Shown: positions 40,550-52,518 of the stretch, piece by piece
Layout of the letters: each line of letters starts with the position of its first letter
Numbering within the stretch: the first letter of the stretch is position 1
DNA from: Cordia subcordata
Lineage: Eukaryota > Streptophyta > Magnoliopsida > Boraginales > Cordiaceae
DNA length: 64,000 nt
Reading direction: 5' to 3'
NCBI GenBank assembly: GCA_028554755.1
Contig: JAPTOF010000001.1
Coordinates: 7,298,501-7,362,500, forward strand
Translations under genes and position numbers: made by a program
Notes under the pieces: model-generated
The model's database searches: none
Seen by the model: only the letters and a program-made list of their open reading frames with translations
What the model was told of the DNA's origin: nothing

Positions 40550-41203
40550 GCCTCTGCAACTTACCTTATGACCTCTGTGTCCCTTCTTGCCATCTCACTT
40601 CTTTTGTTTCGATTCATAATCTCTCATTTTCTTTTGTATTTCCTTTTTACCTGTATAATTTTTTTTTGGTAATGTAATTTTGTTGTGTAAACAGCTTTTG
40701 TTCTTTGGTTGGTTTTGGCACAATACGTGTCTAGCCTTATGGGCTGTTTTTGATTTCGATAAGAGACCTTATTTCATTACACGAAATTATCTACTCCTAT
40801 TTTTCAGTGTAGAAGCCATATGTCCTCAATAACAAAAATAATTAAATATGTGGAAGAGTTTGACTAAAAATTATCTAATAACGAATAAATTATTAGAAAT
40901 TTATATAATATTGGCAAATCTTTATTTTACGCCCCTGATACAAACCTGATGACCTATATGTCCCTTTATGGCCACCCCAGTTCTTTCCTTTTGATTCTTT
41001 TTCTTCTTTTTTTTTTTTGCATTTTATTTTTACTAATATTTTCTTTTTTATATATATAATATAATTTTGTTTTATAACAGTTTTAACTCTTCTACTGATT
41101 TTAGTACCATATAAGTTTGTTTAATCTTATGGGTTGTTTCTAATTTTTGTCCGAGACCTTTTTTTATTATACTCACTTAACTTCTCCTTATCTTCTAGTC
41201 CTG
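40550..41203 (+). repeat. Diverged direct duplication, about 0.26 kb per copy
   Basis: About 40550-40806 and 40940-41203 match in order: ATGACCTCTGTGTCCC with ATGACCTATATGTCCC, TAATTTTGTTGTGTAAACAG with TAATTTTGTTTTATAACAG, and CTTATGGGCTGTTT with CTTATGGGTTGTTT followed by GAGACCTT. The offset is about 390 bp and the divergence suggests an old event. No coding frame is preserved. Confidence 0.65.
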
Positions 41204-42854
41204 GCTAAGTCATTCTAAATGTTCGATATCACTGGTGCGATTATGATTTATTTTCAGAGTTATGTTATGTTGTTCAAGACTTTAATCCTTTTATATTTAT
41301 GTTAATTATTTCTTGTACTTATATTGATGCTTGTATTAAATGTTACCATTTTTTTATACGAAAAGAGAAATAGTTATATTTGAGTCTTAATCCACTTTTT
41401 TGGTCAATAGTTTTAGTTTTAGGCCACTTCGGGCAAGTACAAAGGTTTATAAACATATCTTTTTAAAAAAGGAAAAAAAATATTGAGATCTAGTTAATAA
41501 ATGATTTATCATAACTTTTTGTTTTGCCGGTCAATCTCCACTGAATGTAATGATAAATCTAAAATTTTTATTTAAATAGTACTAAAATTATGTTATTTAG
41601 CATTTATGTATAAATAATTATTTCTAGTGAGCCTAAAATCACTAGGATATAAGTAATTGTTGTCCATGGAGCTATATTGGTTTTTCTTTTTCTCTGACTA
41701 AGTTTATTTTAAAATTACCCAAATTTTCAAAAGATACAATTTTAACTCAATTTTTAGTACTTTTGCTGTTCTGCCTTGGAATCAAAAGGACTATAGGCCT
41801 ACTGACCCATAAATAAATCTACATATGATTGCAAGATTAATTTAGCAAAAGCGAAATTAGATGGGGAAAAAATGCAGATATCATTCATTGAAGTTCTCAT
41901 TTCATTTGAAAAACTAATAAAAATTTATCACTTGAAAATTAGATTTAGACATTATGATATGGACCTTATGAGACGAGGGCCAAAGAATATAATATAAATA
42001 TGACAGAGCATTGCCCATGGTGTTTCACAAAATAAGATATATTTTAACTATATTTGGATCCCTTAGTACTCTCAATTGAACTGTTCGTATTATTTTGCTA
42101 ACTATCAACTGATCAATATTTAATATATTTTTATAATATTAAATCAGTTGATTACTATTTAATATATTTTTATAACATTATAATAAAGATTATACAAAAA
42201 ATCATAAGATATTATATTAGTTTTAAATACTGAACAGCAGTTCCACAAAGACAAGATTACCTAATTTTGAGGGCAAATAGGCCAACCCCACCGGCAATGA
42301 TCGCCGTCCATGAGCCGCAAGTCACAATATTCACATGCAATGTTTATTCTGTCTGTCTCTTACTTTACATTTAGACTTTTCAAATAAAGAAATCAAAAAA
42401 AAAAAAAAAAAGGTTTCGTCTCTGAAAAAAAAAATTGCAATTGTCCGTAGAGGGAGTAAACTCTACATGCACATAAAACCTATTCTTTATATAAAGTTTG
42501 CATGCAAAATACAAAACCAAAATACCTATGTAATATTCTATATCGTATATCAATATTAAAGTGCATATTTGTGTAACTTATAAATAGATATTGTGAATAT
42601 AATAACAACTTACATTAACTACTTCAAACCCGTCTTTTGAAACTTAAATAATTATTTATTATATTTATAATACAAATTTCTCTAGAGAACCTATAGTTCG
42701 GGGCATGACAAGTCCAAAGTATTACATGCTAATCGTGAATATGGTATCTTTGCAAACGATTTCGTGTGGGCAAACACAGAAGAAAGCAGATACTTGGGGG
42801 CACTTCTTTTCCAAGAAAGAGACGCTTGAAATACGTGGAACGTGAGGAGTTTCC

Positions 42855-42972
42855 AGCCTGTTTGTCTAACTAAGCTTACATGGAACTTATAAGCTGCAAA
42901 TAGTGAAAAATATGTGAAAGGATTTTTTTTCTAAAAACTTATAAGCTACAAATAAGCAGATCCAAACAGGCT
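42855..42972. mobile_element. 118-bp MITE with perfect 10-bp terminal inverted repeats
   Basis: Starts AGCCTGTTTG and ends CAAACAGGCT, a perfect inverted match. Inside, ACTTATAAGCTGCAAATA and ACTTATAAGCTACAAATA form a direct repeat. Non-coding. No clear target-site duplication in the flanks (GAGTTTCC and CTTCAAAA). Typical of hAT-type MITEs. Confidence 0.6.
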
Positions 42973-43573
42973 CTTCAAAACGAAACGAGATGGCCAAGAT
43001 ATGCATGAAGATCCCAAAACTTGACCTTTACGAGATATACGTACACTAAGATTTCATCTTAAAACCAATTGATTTGAAACAAGAGCATATATTCCAACAA
43101 AAGTAAATTCTAAAAATAGGACTGATCCCATTTTCTCGTGCAAAACTGCGTTTTAGACAAGACTTGTTATCTAGACATGCAAAGCAGTGATAACACTTCA
43201 AACTAACTCAAGTTCATAACTAGTAAAGTTAATTAAGATTTTACACAACAGAGACGAAAATTTCACAATACTAAAGCAGAAGATATGGAAAACTGGCTTA
43301 AGCATAAGATTACAAAGGATTAACAGAAACAAGATAATATCTTCATTGGTTTGATGTATACCCGGCAGATGGAACAATTTGGTACGCTTTTTAATCTAAT
43401 GAAAAAATCAAGAGTATACCAAACTCATTTTTCTTTTTGCCAAAAATTGCGAGATTTTAAAGTTTTTAACCTGTGGAATGAGATATGCCAGCTGCTTGAT
43501 GAGTTTAACCTTGTCAAAAACCTCTTTCAATGCTCTGAATATGGACAAATCTCTTGCAAGAACTGCTAAGGTT

Positions 43574-46500
43574 CTACAACAAACCGGCTTCAAAGAGGTT
43601 TCTCCTTCTCAGTGTCTCATCTACCAGTTTGAAAGTCTTCTTTACAACCTTCTGATCAAGGGCAGTGGTTCTGTAGATCTTAAAGACTCTATCCACGCGA
43701 TCAGGGGTAGTGCTTTGAAAATATAGCTCTTCAAATTTCTTCTTGACAAACCTACATTTATATCATGCAAAACTAAAATGAAAAATCAAAATTGAGCACA
43801 TAAATTGATTTAAATGACATTAGATATACCATCCCTCCAAATTTAAAGGACAAAAGGGAAATGTCATTCTACAGAAGGGAAATAGAAATTGAAAGGAAAA
43901 CACTGGCATTCAGGAAATATGTGGTAAAGTATTTCAGTTTAGTTGAGTTCATTCCATATCCAATAGCAATCTTCCACACGACAGTTCCTACATTCATGTT
44001 CACATGGTATTCTAATGGGTGGCATTTGCATGATATCCATTGAACTATTCCTAGAAAATTGTGACTGCTTCCCTCTTGCTATAGTTCGGAAAGTTATAGT
44101 GATCGTAATATCAGCCAAGAACTAGTGATCGTAATATCAGCAAAAAGGAGGATAGAGAGAAAAATTCTGGTACCACCTCATGAATGCAGACTTTTTCTGG
44201 GAAGTTGAATTGAATACTTTCACCATTAGCAAATTCTCAGGAGGATGGGGGCTAAGAATCCAATAATTCTCATGGCCAAAAATAAATAGGAGAATAAATG
44301 CTTACTCATATGCATGTTCTATCTCTTGTTTTCCTGTTGAAACAGACTGATAATCTTTGAACCACTCGCACACATTCAGAGGTACCTATCAACATAAAAT
44401 TTTAAAATGTTATCTTGATAGAAGAGTTTATATTAAAACGTGATCTTGATAGAAGATCCACATATAATAAATAATATGGAAAATAATGTTCCCTTACTTT
44501 CAGAATCTTCTTTTCAAATATATCAAACTTGTTCAGGAATAGCATGAAGGATGTTTTCTGCACACAAAACGGAGTTGTAAAATCAGCTGCGGGAAAGAAT
44601 ACTCTCCCCGAAAATAGTGCAGAGAACCTACCAAAGAATTTGAATATATAAAGTTCCTTGATGAGTACTAAAAGTCATGCAATGGTAATAAATAAACCTC
44701 AAAACATGGTTGCTTTAAGACCCAATCAAAGAGTTCCTTGGTTTCCATCATCCGATTTTTGGTCTCATCCTCGAATAGAGTTTGATCGTACCTGAAACAT
44801 GAAAAAAGTCAAGTAGAAGTTAGAATATAGGCATAGTGGTCATTGTTCAATAGTCTAGCAAGTAATGCAAACTCAGCAACATAATAAAATTTCCTCTCAA
44901 GGAATTTCATGCAGCATTCCCAAAAGAGCAAGACAGAACCAATAAACAGGAGCAGAAACTCTTACTCGCTTATGGCAGCACAGAATATTACAGCTGTGAC
45001 ACCCTCAAATAAATGTATCCACTTTCTTCTCTCATTTCTCTGCCCTCCAACATCAAATAGTCGATATACTTCACCACTCTTTTTGTTTTCTCCGACTGGA
45101 CTGTACACATATTGACAGTCATTCAGCACTTCAATGAAAATATACACAAAATGTACAGAAGTTTTAAATGACACAGCTGTGCAGCATTAAAGCTATTCCT
45201 ATGGATAAGTATAATATTAAGTTATTAAGTTCAGAGGAAGTGAGAATTTAAAAAAAAAAAAAAAAAAAGAGCAGGCAAAATACGGTTGAGTGGATCGCTT
45301 GTCAGAACTAAATACAGATAGGAAATGCCTTGTAAAATTTGAAGGCTCCACATTACAGATTGCAAAGGTTGCAAATGAAGCAAGCTGTCTCTGAATAGCT
45401 CATAACCAGCTTTCAAAGGTTACGGTTTGTCTACAGAGTAAATCACCCTAACTTAAACAGAACAACTAAAACTGGTTTAGTTACTATTCTTTCTCATTCT
45501 TCTATCACGAGGGGCATATTGTAGGGGAAAGGGGAAGAGCTAGAAAGATATCAATCACCTGAACTGGATTTCTACAACACCAGTTGTACGAACTCTTGCA
45601 CAAAGAATATCATCCTACAAAAATTAAGAAAAAGTGATGACATCTAAATGGGGAAAGAGAAGGAAAAACAACTAAAAATGAACAAATAATTAAGGCAGTG
45701 GTAACAAAAGTAACATCATAGTAATAGAGAAATCATTACGTGCAAAGTAAAAAGAGAAAATGAAATACGAAAAGGAACAAGAACTTAGCACCAAAAGTAC
45801 AACTTTTCATTGGGAGTACACCAAAGAGAGCGCTAGTACAGTCCTCGAAACAAGAAAAAGAAGCTCGTAGTTTGCATGACATCAATCCAGGATTGATGCA
45901 ATCACAAGAAAGAAAAGAAAGGAAAAAAAGATGCCATAACATACCTTTGTTGGAACATAATATTCGTCAGACACTCTATTCAAGTTTTCCATAAAATAGT
46001 GGGCACAGTCTGGAACTTGAAGTTCATTGCCACGTAAGTAGGTTTCCTACAAGTGATAAATATCAACGGTCAACTGCTTAGATACACTATACAAGTGAGA
46101 ACCATAAAACCTTTCCTTAAGCATCGGAAAAATAATAAGTTTGTTTGACCACTAGCAGATAGAAATGGTATGGGAAAAAAGCCATGCACGCAGCTAATGC
46201 GAAACCTGAATGGCAGGATCTTTCCAAAGAGCTTCGATCTCACATGCACGCTCAGAAGTAAGTGGGGGATAATTCAAACGACCTCCAATCTCTGAGAATT
46301 TCTCCCCTATCTCCTGATGAAATAAAATATTTATCACTTTTAGTAATCCTCTTTGAACAAGGGATTGAACAGGGACATACACTTAGTCGGTTTATACATG
46401 TGGTATACAATCCTTTAAACTTTGCAATATGTGTTTTAAGTTAAAGAAACAGAGTTAAATGAAATGATAACTCAAACCTTATTCTCAGCAGATACAACAT

Positions 46501-48043
46501 ACTTCGCGGGATCTGCTTCACTTTGGGCAAATTCCTTTGACCCGTCATATAATATCTGTCCATTACAATGACGCATCATGAGACAAAATGAGCAATCATT
46601 CACCTGATTTGATTCTAATACAAAGGGTCTCCATTAAGCAACCACTATTAACTGTCCTCTACATATTGCAAAAAGGGAAATAACCAACACACCCTTTCAA
46701 GTATTCCATACTTTTATTGTCTGATACACGTTGGCGTGGATGACCGGGATGTAACTCTTCAACTCTGACTCATCAAATCCAGTTTGAAACAGAAGTTTTA
46801 TCTGCAGATGAATTAAGCACAACTAAGTTATGGAGACAAAAGTATGTAGCAAAAGGGAAAAGAATTGAAGAACTTAAAATTATATCTTGCCTGTTTAAAA
46901 ATAGTGGATTTCCCAGATTCTCCGGCACCTTAGCAGTAAAAACCACAAAGTACAAGTTACTAGATATTTTATTCACACAATCTTAATGCTAAATGATCAA
47001 CTAAAAAACTACTGGTTCTTCTTAATTATATTTTGCATTGTCCCAAAGTGTCCGACAAAAAGTAAATTTTCAGACAATGTAAGTTCATTAAGATGTGGCG
47101 AACAAACTTGTACGAATTGATGCAAACAGAATCGGAAGAAATTGCTGCAATTAGATGCCAAATCAACCAAAGCCTTCACAAAACAAAACAAAAAATTCAT
47201 GCCAGAGCAAATAAATAACATTCCTAACCAACTGGTTTTTGATTTTATAATTCAAATCCATATCCTCATTATTTAATGTCTCAATTTAGTCAATTCCTCA
47301 TAGATTCTCCAGCTTGGGAATCATTTAACCTAAGCAACCTCTAAACTTTGTAAGTATCAATTATCAATTCACTAACCCTCATTAAGCTTCTGTATATTTT
47401 GAACCTTAATTTCTTTAAATGTCTCTCACGATCACTTTTATTGCGCTTGCAGGAATTTTACCCATAAGTTGAGCCTGGAGGAATTCTTCACTAACTTATC
47501 TCACTTAAGGTGATTTTCTCTTTCAAAACATTATTACACAAAGTTTAGAAAATAAATGCATCTCCTAAACTCATGTCCTTGTATATAGAAACTTCACCAA
47601 ACACCCTAGACTGGAAAAAGGTAAAAGGTTAACTGCATCACAGTAAGCAAATCCAGCTACAAAGGGACATCTTGCCAATGAAACTTAAACAAAAATCAAC
47701 AAAATTAAATGGGATAAAAACGTAACACCTATAACAATATGGTTCAAATCACACATACCAAGTAGGAGCAGTTTCTGGATATGCTTTTCAGCCTTTGTTT
47801 CTTGTTCAATCCTCCGTTCTATCTCTGCAGTCTGAAAATGCATTATTTGAAGCGAAATTAAAGGGTAGTCTGCCAAACGCGGAGGAAGGCAAGGTAAGAG
47901 GAACACTTTTCAAGTTTTCAGCAGCTGCAGAGCACACACACAAGTGGGATGTCAGGATTTTGAGTAAGAGAAGAACTTACCTGTGCATTTTCTTCAGCAT
48001 CAGCTGGACCATACTGCCGGTTTTTACTGCAGAGTAAGCCCAT
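43574..48043 (-). CDS. GPA1: Canonical heterotrimeric G-protein alpha subunit
   Basis: GTP-binding switch of plant heterotrimeric G signalling, on the plasma membrane with Gbeta-gamma and RGS1. Exons, 5' to 3' on the minus strand: 47981-48043, 47759-47831, 46891-46928, 46712-46801, 46478-46555, 46206-46313, 45945-46046, 45559-45614, 44966-45100, 44698-44791, 44498-44557, 44306-44385, 43574-43751. They total 1155 nt (384 aa; Arabidopsis has 383). Motifs: N-terminal MGLLCS for myristoylation (Gly2) and palmitoylation (Cys5); P-loop GAGESGKST (46-54); switch I RVRTTG with the ADP-ribosylation Arg191; DVGGQR with catalytic Gln223; NKFD (288-291); TTA (354-356); C-terminus LFEAGLL, lacking the pertussis-site Cys. 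All key residues are present. One intron uses a GC donor (46890-46889). A TATA-like motif lies on the minus strand near 49191. FAP2 follows downstream on the same strand. Confidence 0.97.
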
Positions 48044-49010
48044 GTTTTCTATTATTGAAGACAGCATAGATGTGATTGTACTCAAGCTACATTAGGCATT
48101 AGGACCCTCAGTCTCCGTATCAAACTTTGATGCTATTAACTTTGCAAGGCAAAATCCTGCAAAATGCAACAGACTTCAGCTAAAACTCCCTCCAAAAACA
48201 AAAAAGACTTGAACAAATTCTGTACTATAGTTTCTTTCACTTTCAGAGTTCATAGAATGTATTACTGATCGAGAAATCTCGATTATTTACGAAATTATCA
48301 GGAAAAGAAAATTCCAGTAACCACATTTGATGCACCAGATGCCCCAAAACCCATTAACCAGAATAATATATAGTCTACATTTCAGGGCGAATTCATTTAT
48401 AATATCATAAAAGCAAAAGGGTTAGCATTGCCACTGAGTGGTAAGTCTCTTGTCTCTTTTAACCTACCCATTATAACCACTCTATAAACTACTCATCCAT
48501 ACACTGGCTAGCATAACCAACCATATTTCAACCAATCTAAACTCATATCTTATTATATTATATATCTATATGTGCACACACACACACACACAGAGACACA
48601 CACAGTCTCATACACGCACAAGAAAATGCCAAATTTGCCTTCAAGAATCACTTTAAGACTATTACATTTTACACCATTGTTCAAAGTCAATAATTATCTA
48701 CTCTTTAACTCCAAACCAATAATACCAAGTACAGCACATAAATTTAACATATTTACAGAAGAATCCAGCCACCAAGTTATCATTCAAATTTATTAACAGC
48801 AAAACATAACCATAACAAGCTGTACAGTACATTTTATTTATTTTTTCTTCCATATTTGGCACTGTATTGTAAATTTAATGAAACAATATTAGTTTGGGGA
48901 AAAAAAGAGAACAGATAAGTAGACACTAACCAGTGAAGAACAGCAAATATTTGGATCTGTGTGAGAAGAGAGAAGAGAAACACAGTGATCTGAAAAAGCC
49001 CCCTGCTTCT
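48044..49010 (-). promoter_or_regulatory. GPA1 5' leader: leader intron, uORF and upstream in-frame ATG
   Basis: A leader intron is inferred at 48157-48930 (donor CACTG|GTTAGT, acceptor TTTTGCAG|GATTTTG), giving a proximal leader exon 48044-48156 and a first exon from 48931 to about 49010 or beyond. The proximal leader has a five-codon uORF (48082-48099, ATGCCTAATGTAGCTTGA) and an ATG at 48067 in frame with GPA1, eight codons upstream, in weak context (T at -3, C at +4). The main ATG at 48043 has strong context (A at -3, G at +4). Confidence 0.5.
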
Positions 49011-49830
49011 TTTTTTCTTTTCCTGTTTTTCTTACAGTGGTGTTGTGCGTTAAAGATGCTTGACCATGGTTAGGTGGATGTAGACTTTTTGACCAACCCA
49101 CGTTTTCACTGTTGACTGAGAATTTTGTTTTAACGTCCTTGATTTCCACGTCTCGTTGCGTGCTTTCGGTTCTCCTCCTTTTAAATAAACCACTTGTTTA
49201 CGTTATGTTTGAATTGAAGGAAAAATAAATAAATTTCTATCGGGTCAAGATTAATAAAAGAAAAATCATCAAATAAGTGTGTTTTTCGATAATTGAATTT
49301 ATGTTGTACTCTTTATATTATTAGAGTCGTTATTACTTCAACTAACAACTTCTTTTGTATAAAAATACGAAGGCTTATACTATGTATATTCTTTCATTAA
49401 GGGGTAAATATAATTCAAACAAAAGAATATATGATTTTTTTTATGATCTCTTTTTGCTATAATCTTTTTCAATCAAAATCTCACAAATTAGGCTCCTTTT
49501 TTTTAAAAAAAAAAAGGTTATCCAACCTCCTGAATTTAGTGGAACCTTTTCTTTTTTGTCAATAGTAAACTAAAATCTTATATTAAGATAAACATGTATA
49601 AAGTGAAGAAAGTTTTGATATGCAAGCAAATGAGGCTCTAAAAGAAGTACACATAAAAAATATTATATCATAATCGCATAACAATTAACATGCAAAGTTG
49701 CATAACTAACATCAAAAAATAGGAAAAAAAAATTTATGAAGGAGTGAAAATAGTCTCTAAACATAATGTAATATAGCTAAAAGGGCTCGATGAACTTATA
49801 CTCACAAATATACCTCATATTACAGGTAGC

Positions 49831-49881
49831 AATACTTGGAGACCTATTCCGACAAAAAAAAAAAATACTTGGAGACCTATT
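49831..49881 (+). mobile_element. Tiny CCGAC-poly(A) insertion with 18-bp flanking duplication
   Basis: AATACTTGGAGACCTATT occurs at 49831-49848 and 49864-49881, flanking CCGAC plus an A-run (49849-49863). It looks like an extremely 5'-truncated retroposon end with its target-site duplication. Confidence 0.5.
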
Positions 49882-50482
49882 GAAGTTGAGACTTACAATA
49901 ACAACGTGAGATCTGAGGTGGATAGATCTAAAGCCTAGTTTTTGAATTTATTCAAATAAAAAATAGTAAAACAAATAACATCATAATTATATAGTGACGC
50001 AAGGAGTGAGCCAAAAAGAAAAAAAAAAGAAAAAGAAACACACACACAAAAAAAAAGAAAAAGAGCTTTCAAACTGATTTATTTTTGGGTCAAAGAAAAG
50101 TACTTGTTAATAGACAAATTTTCGTACTTATCTAGATATCATCTTTGGACAGCTTGTTTCAGATTAATAATAATAATAACAATTAAAATTACTTTTGGAA
50201 GTTTCCGGTCAAACATTTTGAACCCGCGGCAGAAAAATGTAGTCGGCTTGTCCCCGCAATTGCCAAACATTCGGTTTTCGTACGACTCATCAAACTCGTG
50301 GTTCAATTTGCAAAGGAAGCGCAGAATGGGCCCACGACTTCATTTTCCAATTAAAACCCAGTATAGAAAAATTCTCAATTTTTACTCGTCATTCTTTAGT
50401 GAATTGTCTATTGAGCACAAAGACAGATACCTACTCATAGGGAAATTATTTAGGAATATTCACAAGCAAAGCGCAGAAAAAT

Positions 50483-50520
50483 TCTGTACATTCCGACAAA
50501 AAAAAAAAAAAATCTGTACA
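50483..50520 (+). mobile_element. Second tiny TTCCGAC-poly(A) insertion with 8-bp flanking duplication
   Basis: TCTGTACA occurs at 50483-50490 and 50513-50520, flanking TTCCGAC plus about 15 A (50491-50512). Its core is the same as that of the insertion 640 bp to the left. Confidence 0.5.
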
Positions 50521-50540
50521 AATTCAAGTTAAATCTCTTA

Positions 50541-50961
50541 GGGTCTATTTGGATTGATCTTTTTTAAAAAAGTACTTTTATTAATTTGGAAAACACATTA
50601 TTTTTATAATACACTGAAAATAAGGTAAGTTATTATTTACTGAAAATAACAACTTTACATTCCCGATTTTTTTGTCATTTAATCGACTGACTTAAGTATC
50701 AAAAAGCCGTTAGTCGCCACCATAGCAGTTCTAGTTTTGCTTGTGTCTGCAGGAAGCTTCGCTAGAAAAGTAACCAAGGAGAGTTATTTGATTACTTGCA
50801 AAATCAATAAGTATTTGGAGTTACTTTAAAAAAATGAAATTCTCAAAAAAAAAAAAATCAAATACAATTTTTCCCAAAAGCTAGAAATCTCAACTTTTGA
50901 AATTTTTTTTTAAAAAAGTTACAAAAAAGTGTTTTTAAAAAATACCAATCTAAACGGACCC
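50541..50961. mobile_element. 421-bp MITE-like element
   Basis: Begins GGGTCTATTTGGATTG and ends CAATCTAAACGGACCC; the ends are inverted to each other at 13 of 16 positions. The interior is AT-rich and non-coding. A related copy follows at about 51017-51267. Confidence 0.5.
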
Positions 50962-52436
50962 ATGGGCTTTGTTTGTTTGTAGAAAAATATTTCACTAGAA
51001 AAAGTTAAATCTCTTAGGCCCTTTCTGCATTATCTTTATTTTTTCCAAAAAAAAGTTTAAAAAGTTTTTTTAATCTAAAAAACACATATTTTTAGAATAA
51101 GTATTTAGATTGACTTTTAGAAAAAAAGAAACTCTTAAAAAAAAAAAAAAAAAAACCTTAAATACAACTTATTGCAGAAGCTAGAAATCTTAGCTTCCCA
51201 AAAAAGTATTTTTTTTCAAAAACTATGAAAAAATATTTTTAAAAGAAACTAACTCAAATGAGCCCTTAATTTTCTTTGATATTTTGTGCTTTACAACCCC
51301 CCCCCTCCCCAACCAAAAAAAAAAAAGTTCTGTGTTCTGTTCATGTTTAATAGTTAGAGAATTTATAAATTTTGAAGCATTACATTTTTCTCAATTTTTC
51401 TAAAGAATATAATATTACTTCCATTATTAAAAAAAATATTTCTGATTCTATTTTATTGATAAGGGCAGCAGAACCAACTTTCTTGAATGCAAAATCAATC
51501 AATTTCCTTTGAATGCTCGGTTGTTGTTTTCGCTTGAAGTCTTGCTCTGGGTCGCATCATTATCTCCACTCATGCACTTTCTGTTCAAAAGGCAATCGCA
51601 TTCACCAGTTGTTGCTATCCTGTTGGAAGATCAAGATCAGCATTCTCTCATAATTAATTAATTATTTTAATATTCTAAACGTTATATATCAATTAGTTAT
51701 TTTATTTTTAAATTTAAAAACAGAAACAAAAAGTAAAATGTATGATTTTGAATAAAAATAAATGGCTAAGACATAATACCAATATGTTAGAATAAAATAC
51801 TTATTAGAAGAAGATCCTGATTCAACCCCATTATAAATTTCAGTTTACGAAACAGACCAGCTAACATAGGAGTAAATCAGTTTTAAAATGATACATTAGT
51901 GACAAGGTAATAATTAACTAGGATTTTTTTATATAAAAAAAATACATTTTTCCTTAAAAAAGATATTATTTTTCGCAATAAGTGTAGTATTCGGGTTGAA
52001 TATTAGAAAGGGAAAAAAAAAAGAAATGGAAACTTTTAAAGAAAGCCCAATTTCAAAAGTCTTTTCATAAGTAAAAAATTCAAACTTCTAAAAAAAAAGT
52101 CCTCCTTTCAGAAATTAAAAAAAAAAACACTTTAAAGAAAAACTAATTAGGCGGAGCTTTAAAATTCAATTATGCTGTCTTTAAAGAAAAACACTTAGGG
52201 TCAGTTTTAAATTTCAAAATACAAGTACATTATTTTTACAATAACTACTTGAATTGATTTCAAAAGAAATTATAACTTCTCAAAGAACAAAAAGAAAAAA
52301 AAAAAGAAAAAGAAAGCAGCCAGTCCAAAGGAGGCTGTAGTAGCTATCTATACTTTTCAGACTGTTGGAAAAATTTTTGTTTATCAGACTTCTGGCGTGC
52401 AGTCAGAGATTAAAAAAGCCAGGAAGAAAAAGAAAT

Positions 52437-52518
52437 CGTCGCCTGAGAGATTCGAACTCTCGCGGGGAAACCCCATGTACTTAGCAGGCACACGCCTTAA
52501 CCACTCGGCCAAAGCGAC
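52437..52518 (-). tRNA. tRNA-Ser (anticodon GCU)
   Basis: Reading the minus strand from 52518, the sequence starts GTCGCTTTGGCCGAGTGGTT, with an A box in the D arm. The acceptor stem GTCGCTT pairs with AGGCGAC (one G-T pair), followed by discriminator G. The anticodon loop is CTGCTAA, giving anticodon GCT for Ser AGC/AGU codons. A long variable arm typical of tRNA-Ser (ACATGGGGTTTCCCCG) and a GTTCGAATC B box follow. Length is 82 nt, no intron. A five-T Pol III terminator lies at 52427-52431 on this strand. Confidence 0.97.

Larger units (their letters stand above)
39581..43573. other. AT-rich intergenic space between GPA1 and FAP2
   Basis: Holds the FAP2 promoter at the left and the GPA1 3' flank at the right. 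It contains an old direct duplication (40550-41203), an AT-rich inverted/direct repeat at 42103-42180 (ATCAACTGAT/ATCAGTTGAT), a slightly GC-richer patch at about 42240-42320, and a 118-bp MITE. No supported gene. Confidence 0.55.
49011..52436. other. Intergenic space with MITE-like elements and small insertions
   Basis: The left end holds the GPA1 promoter. At least two related elements with GGGTC-type ends lie at 50541-50961 and about 51017-51267, and a third fragment begins near 52196. Two tiny CCGAC-poly(A) insertions lie at 49849 and 50491. The open frame at 50104-50532 (plus) overlaps the second insertion and resembles no family I know. Confidence 0.5.

Noticed and set aside
50104..50532. 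142-codon plus-strand frame
   Set aside because: Its end runs through a poly(A) insertion and no family is recognised.
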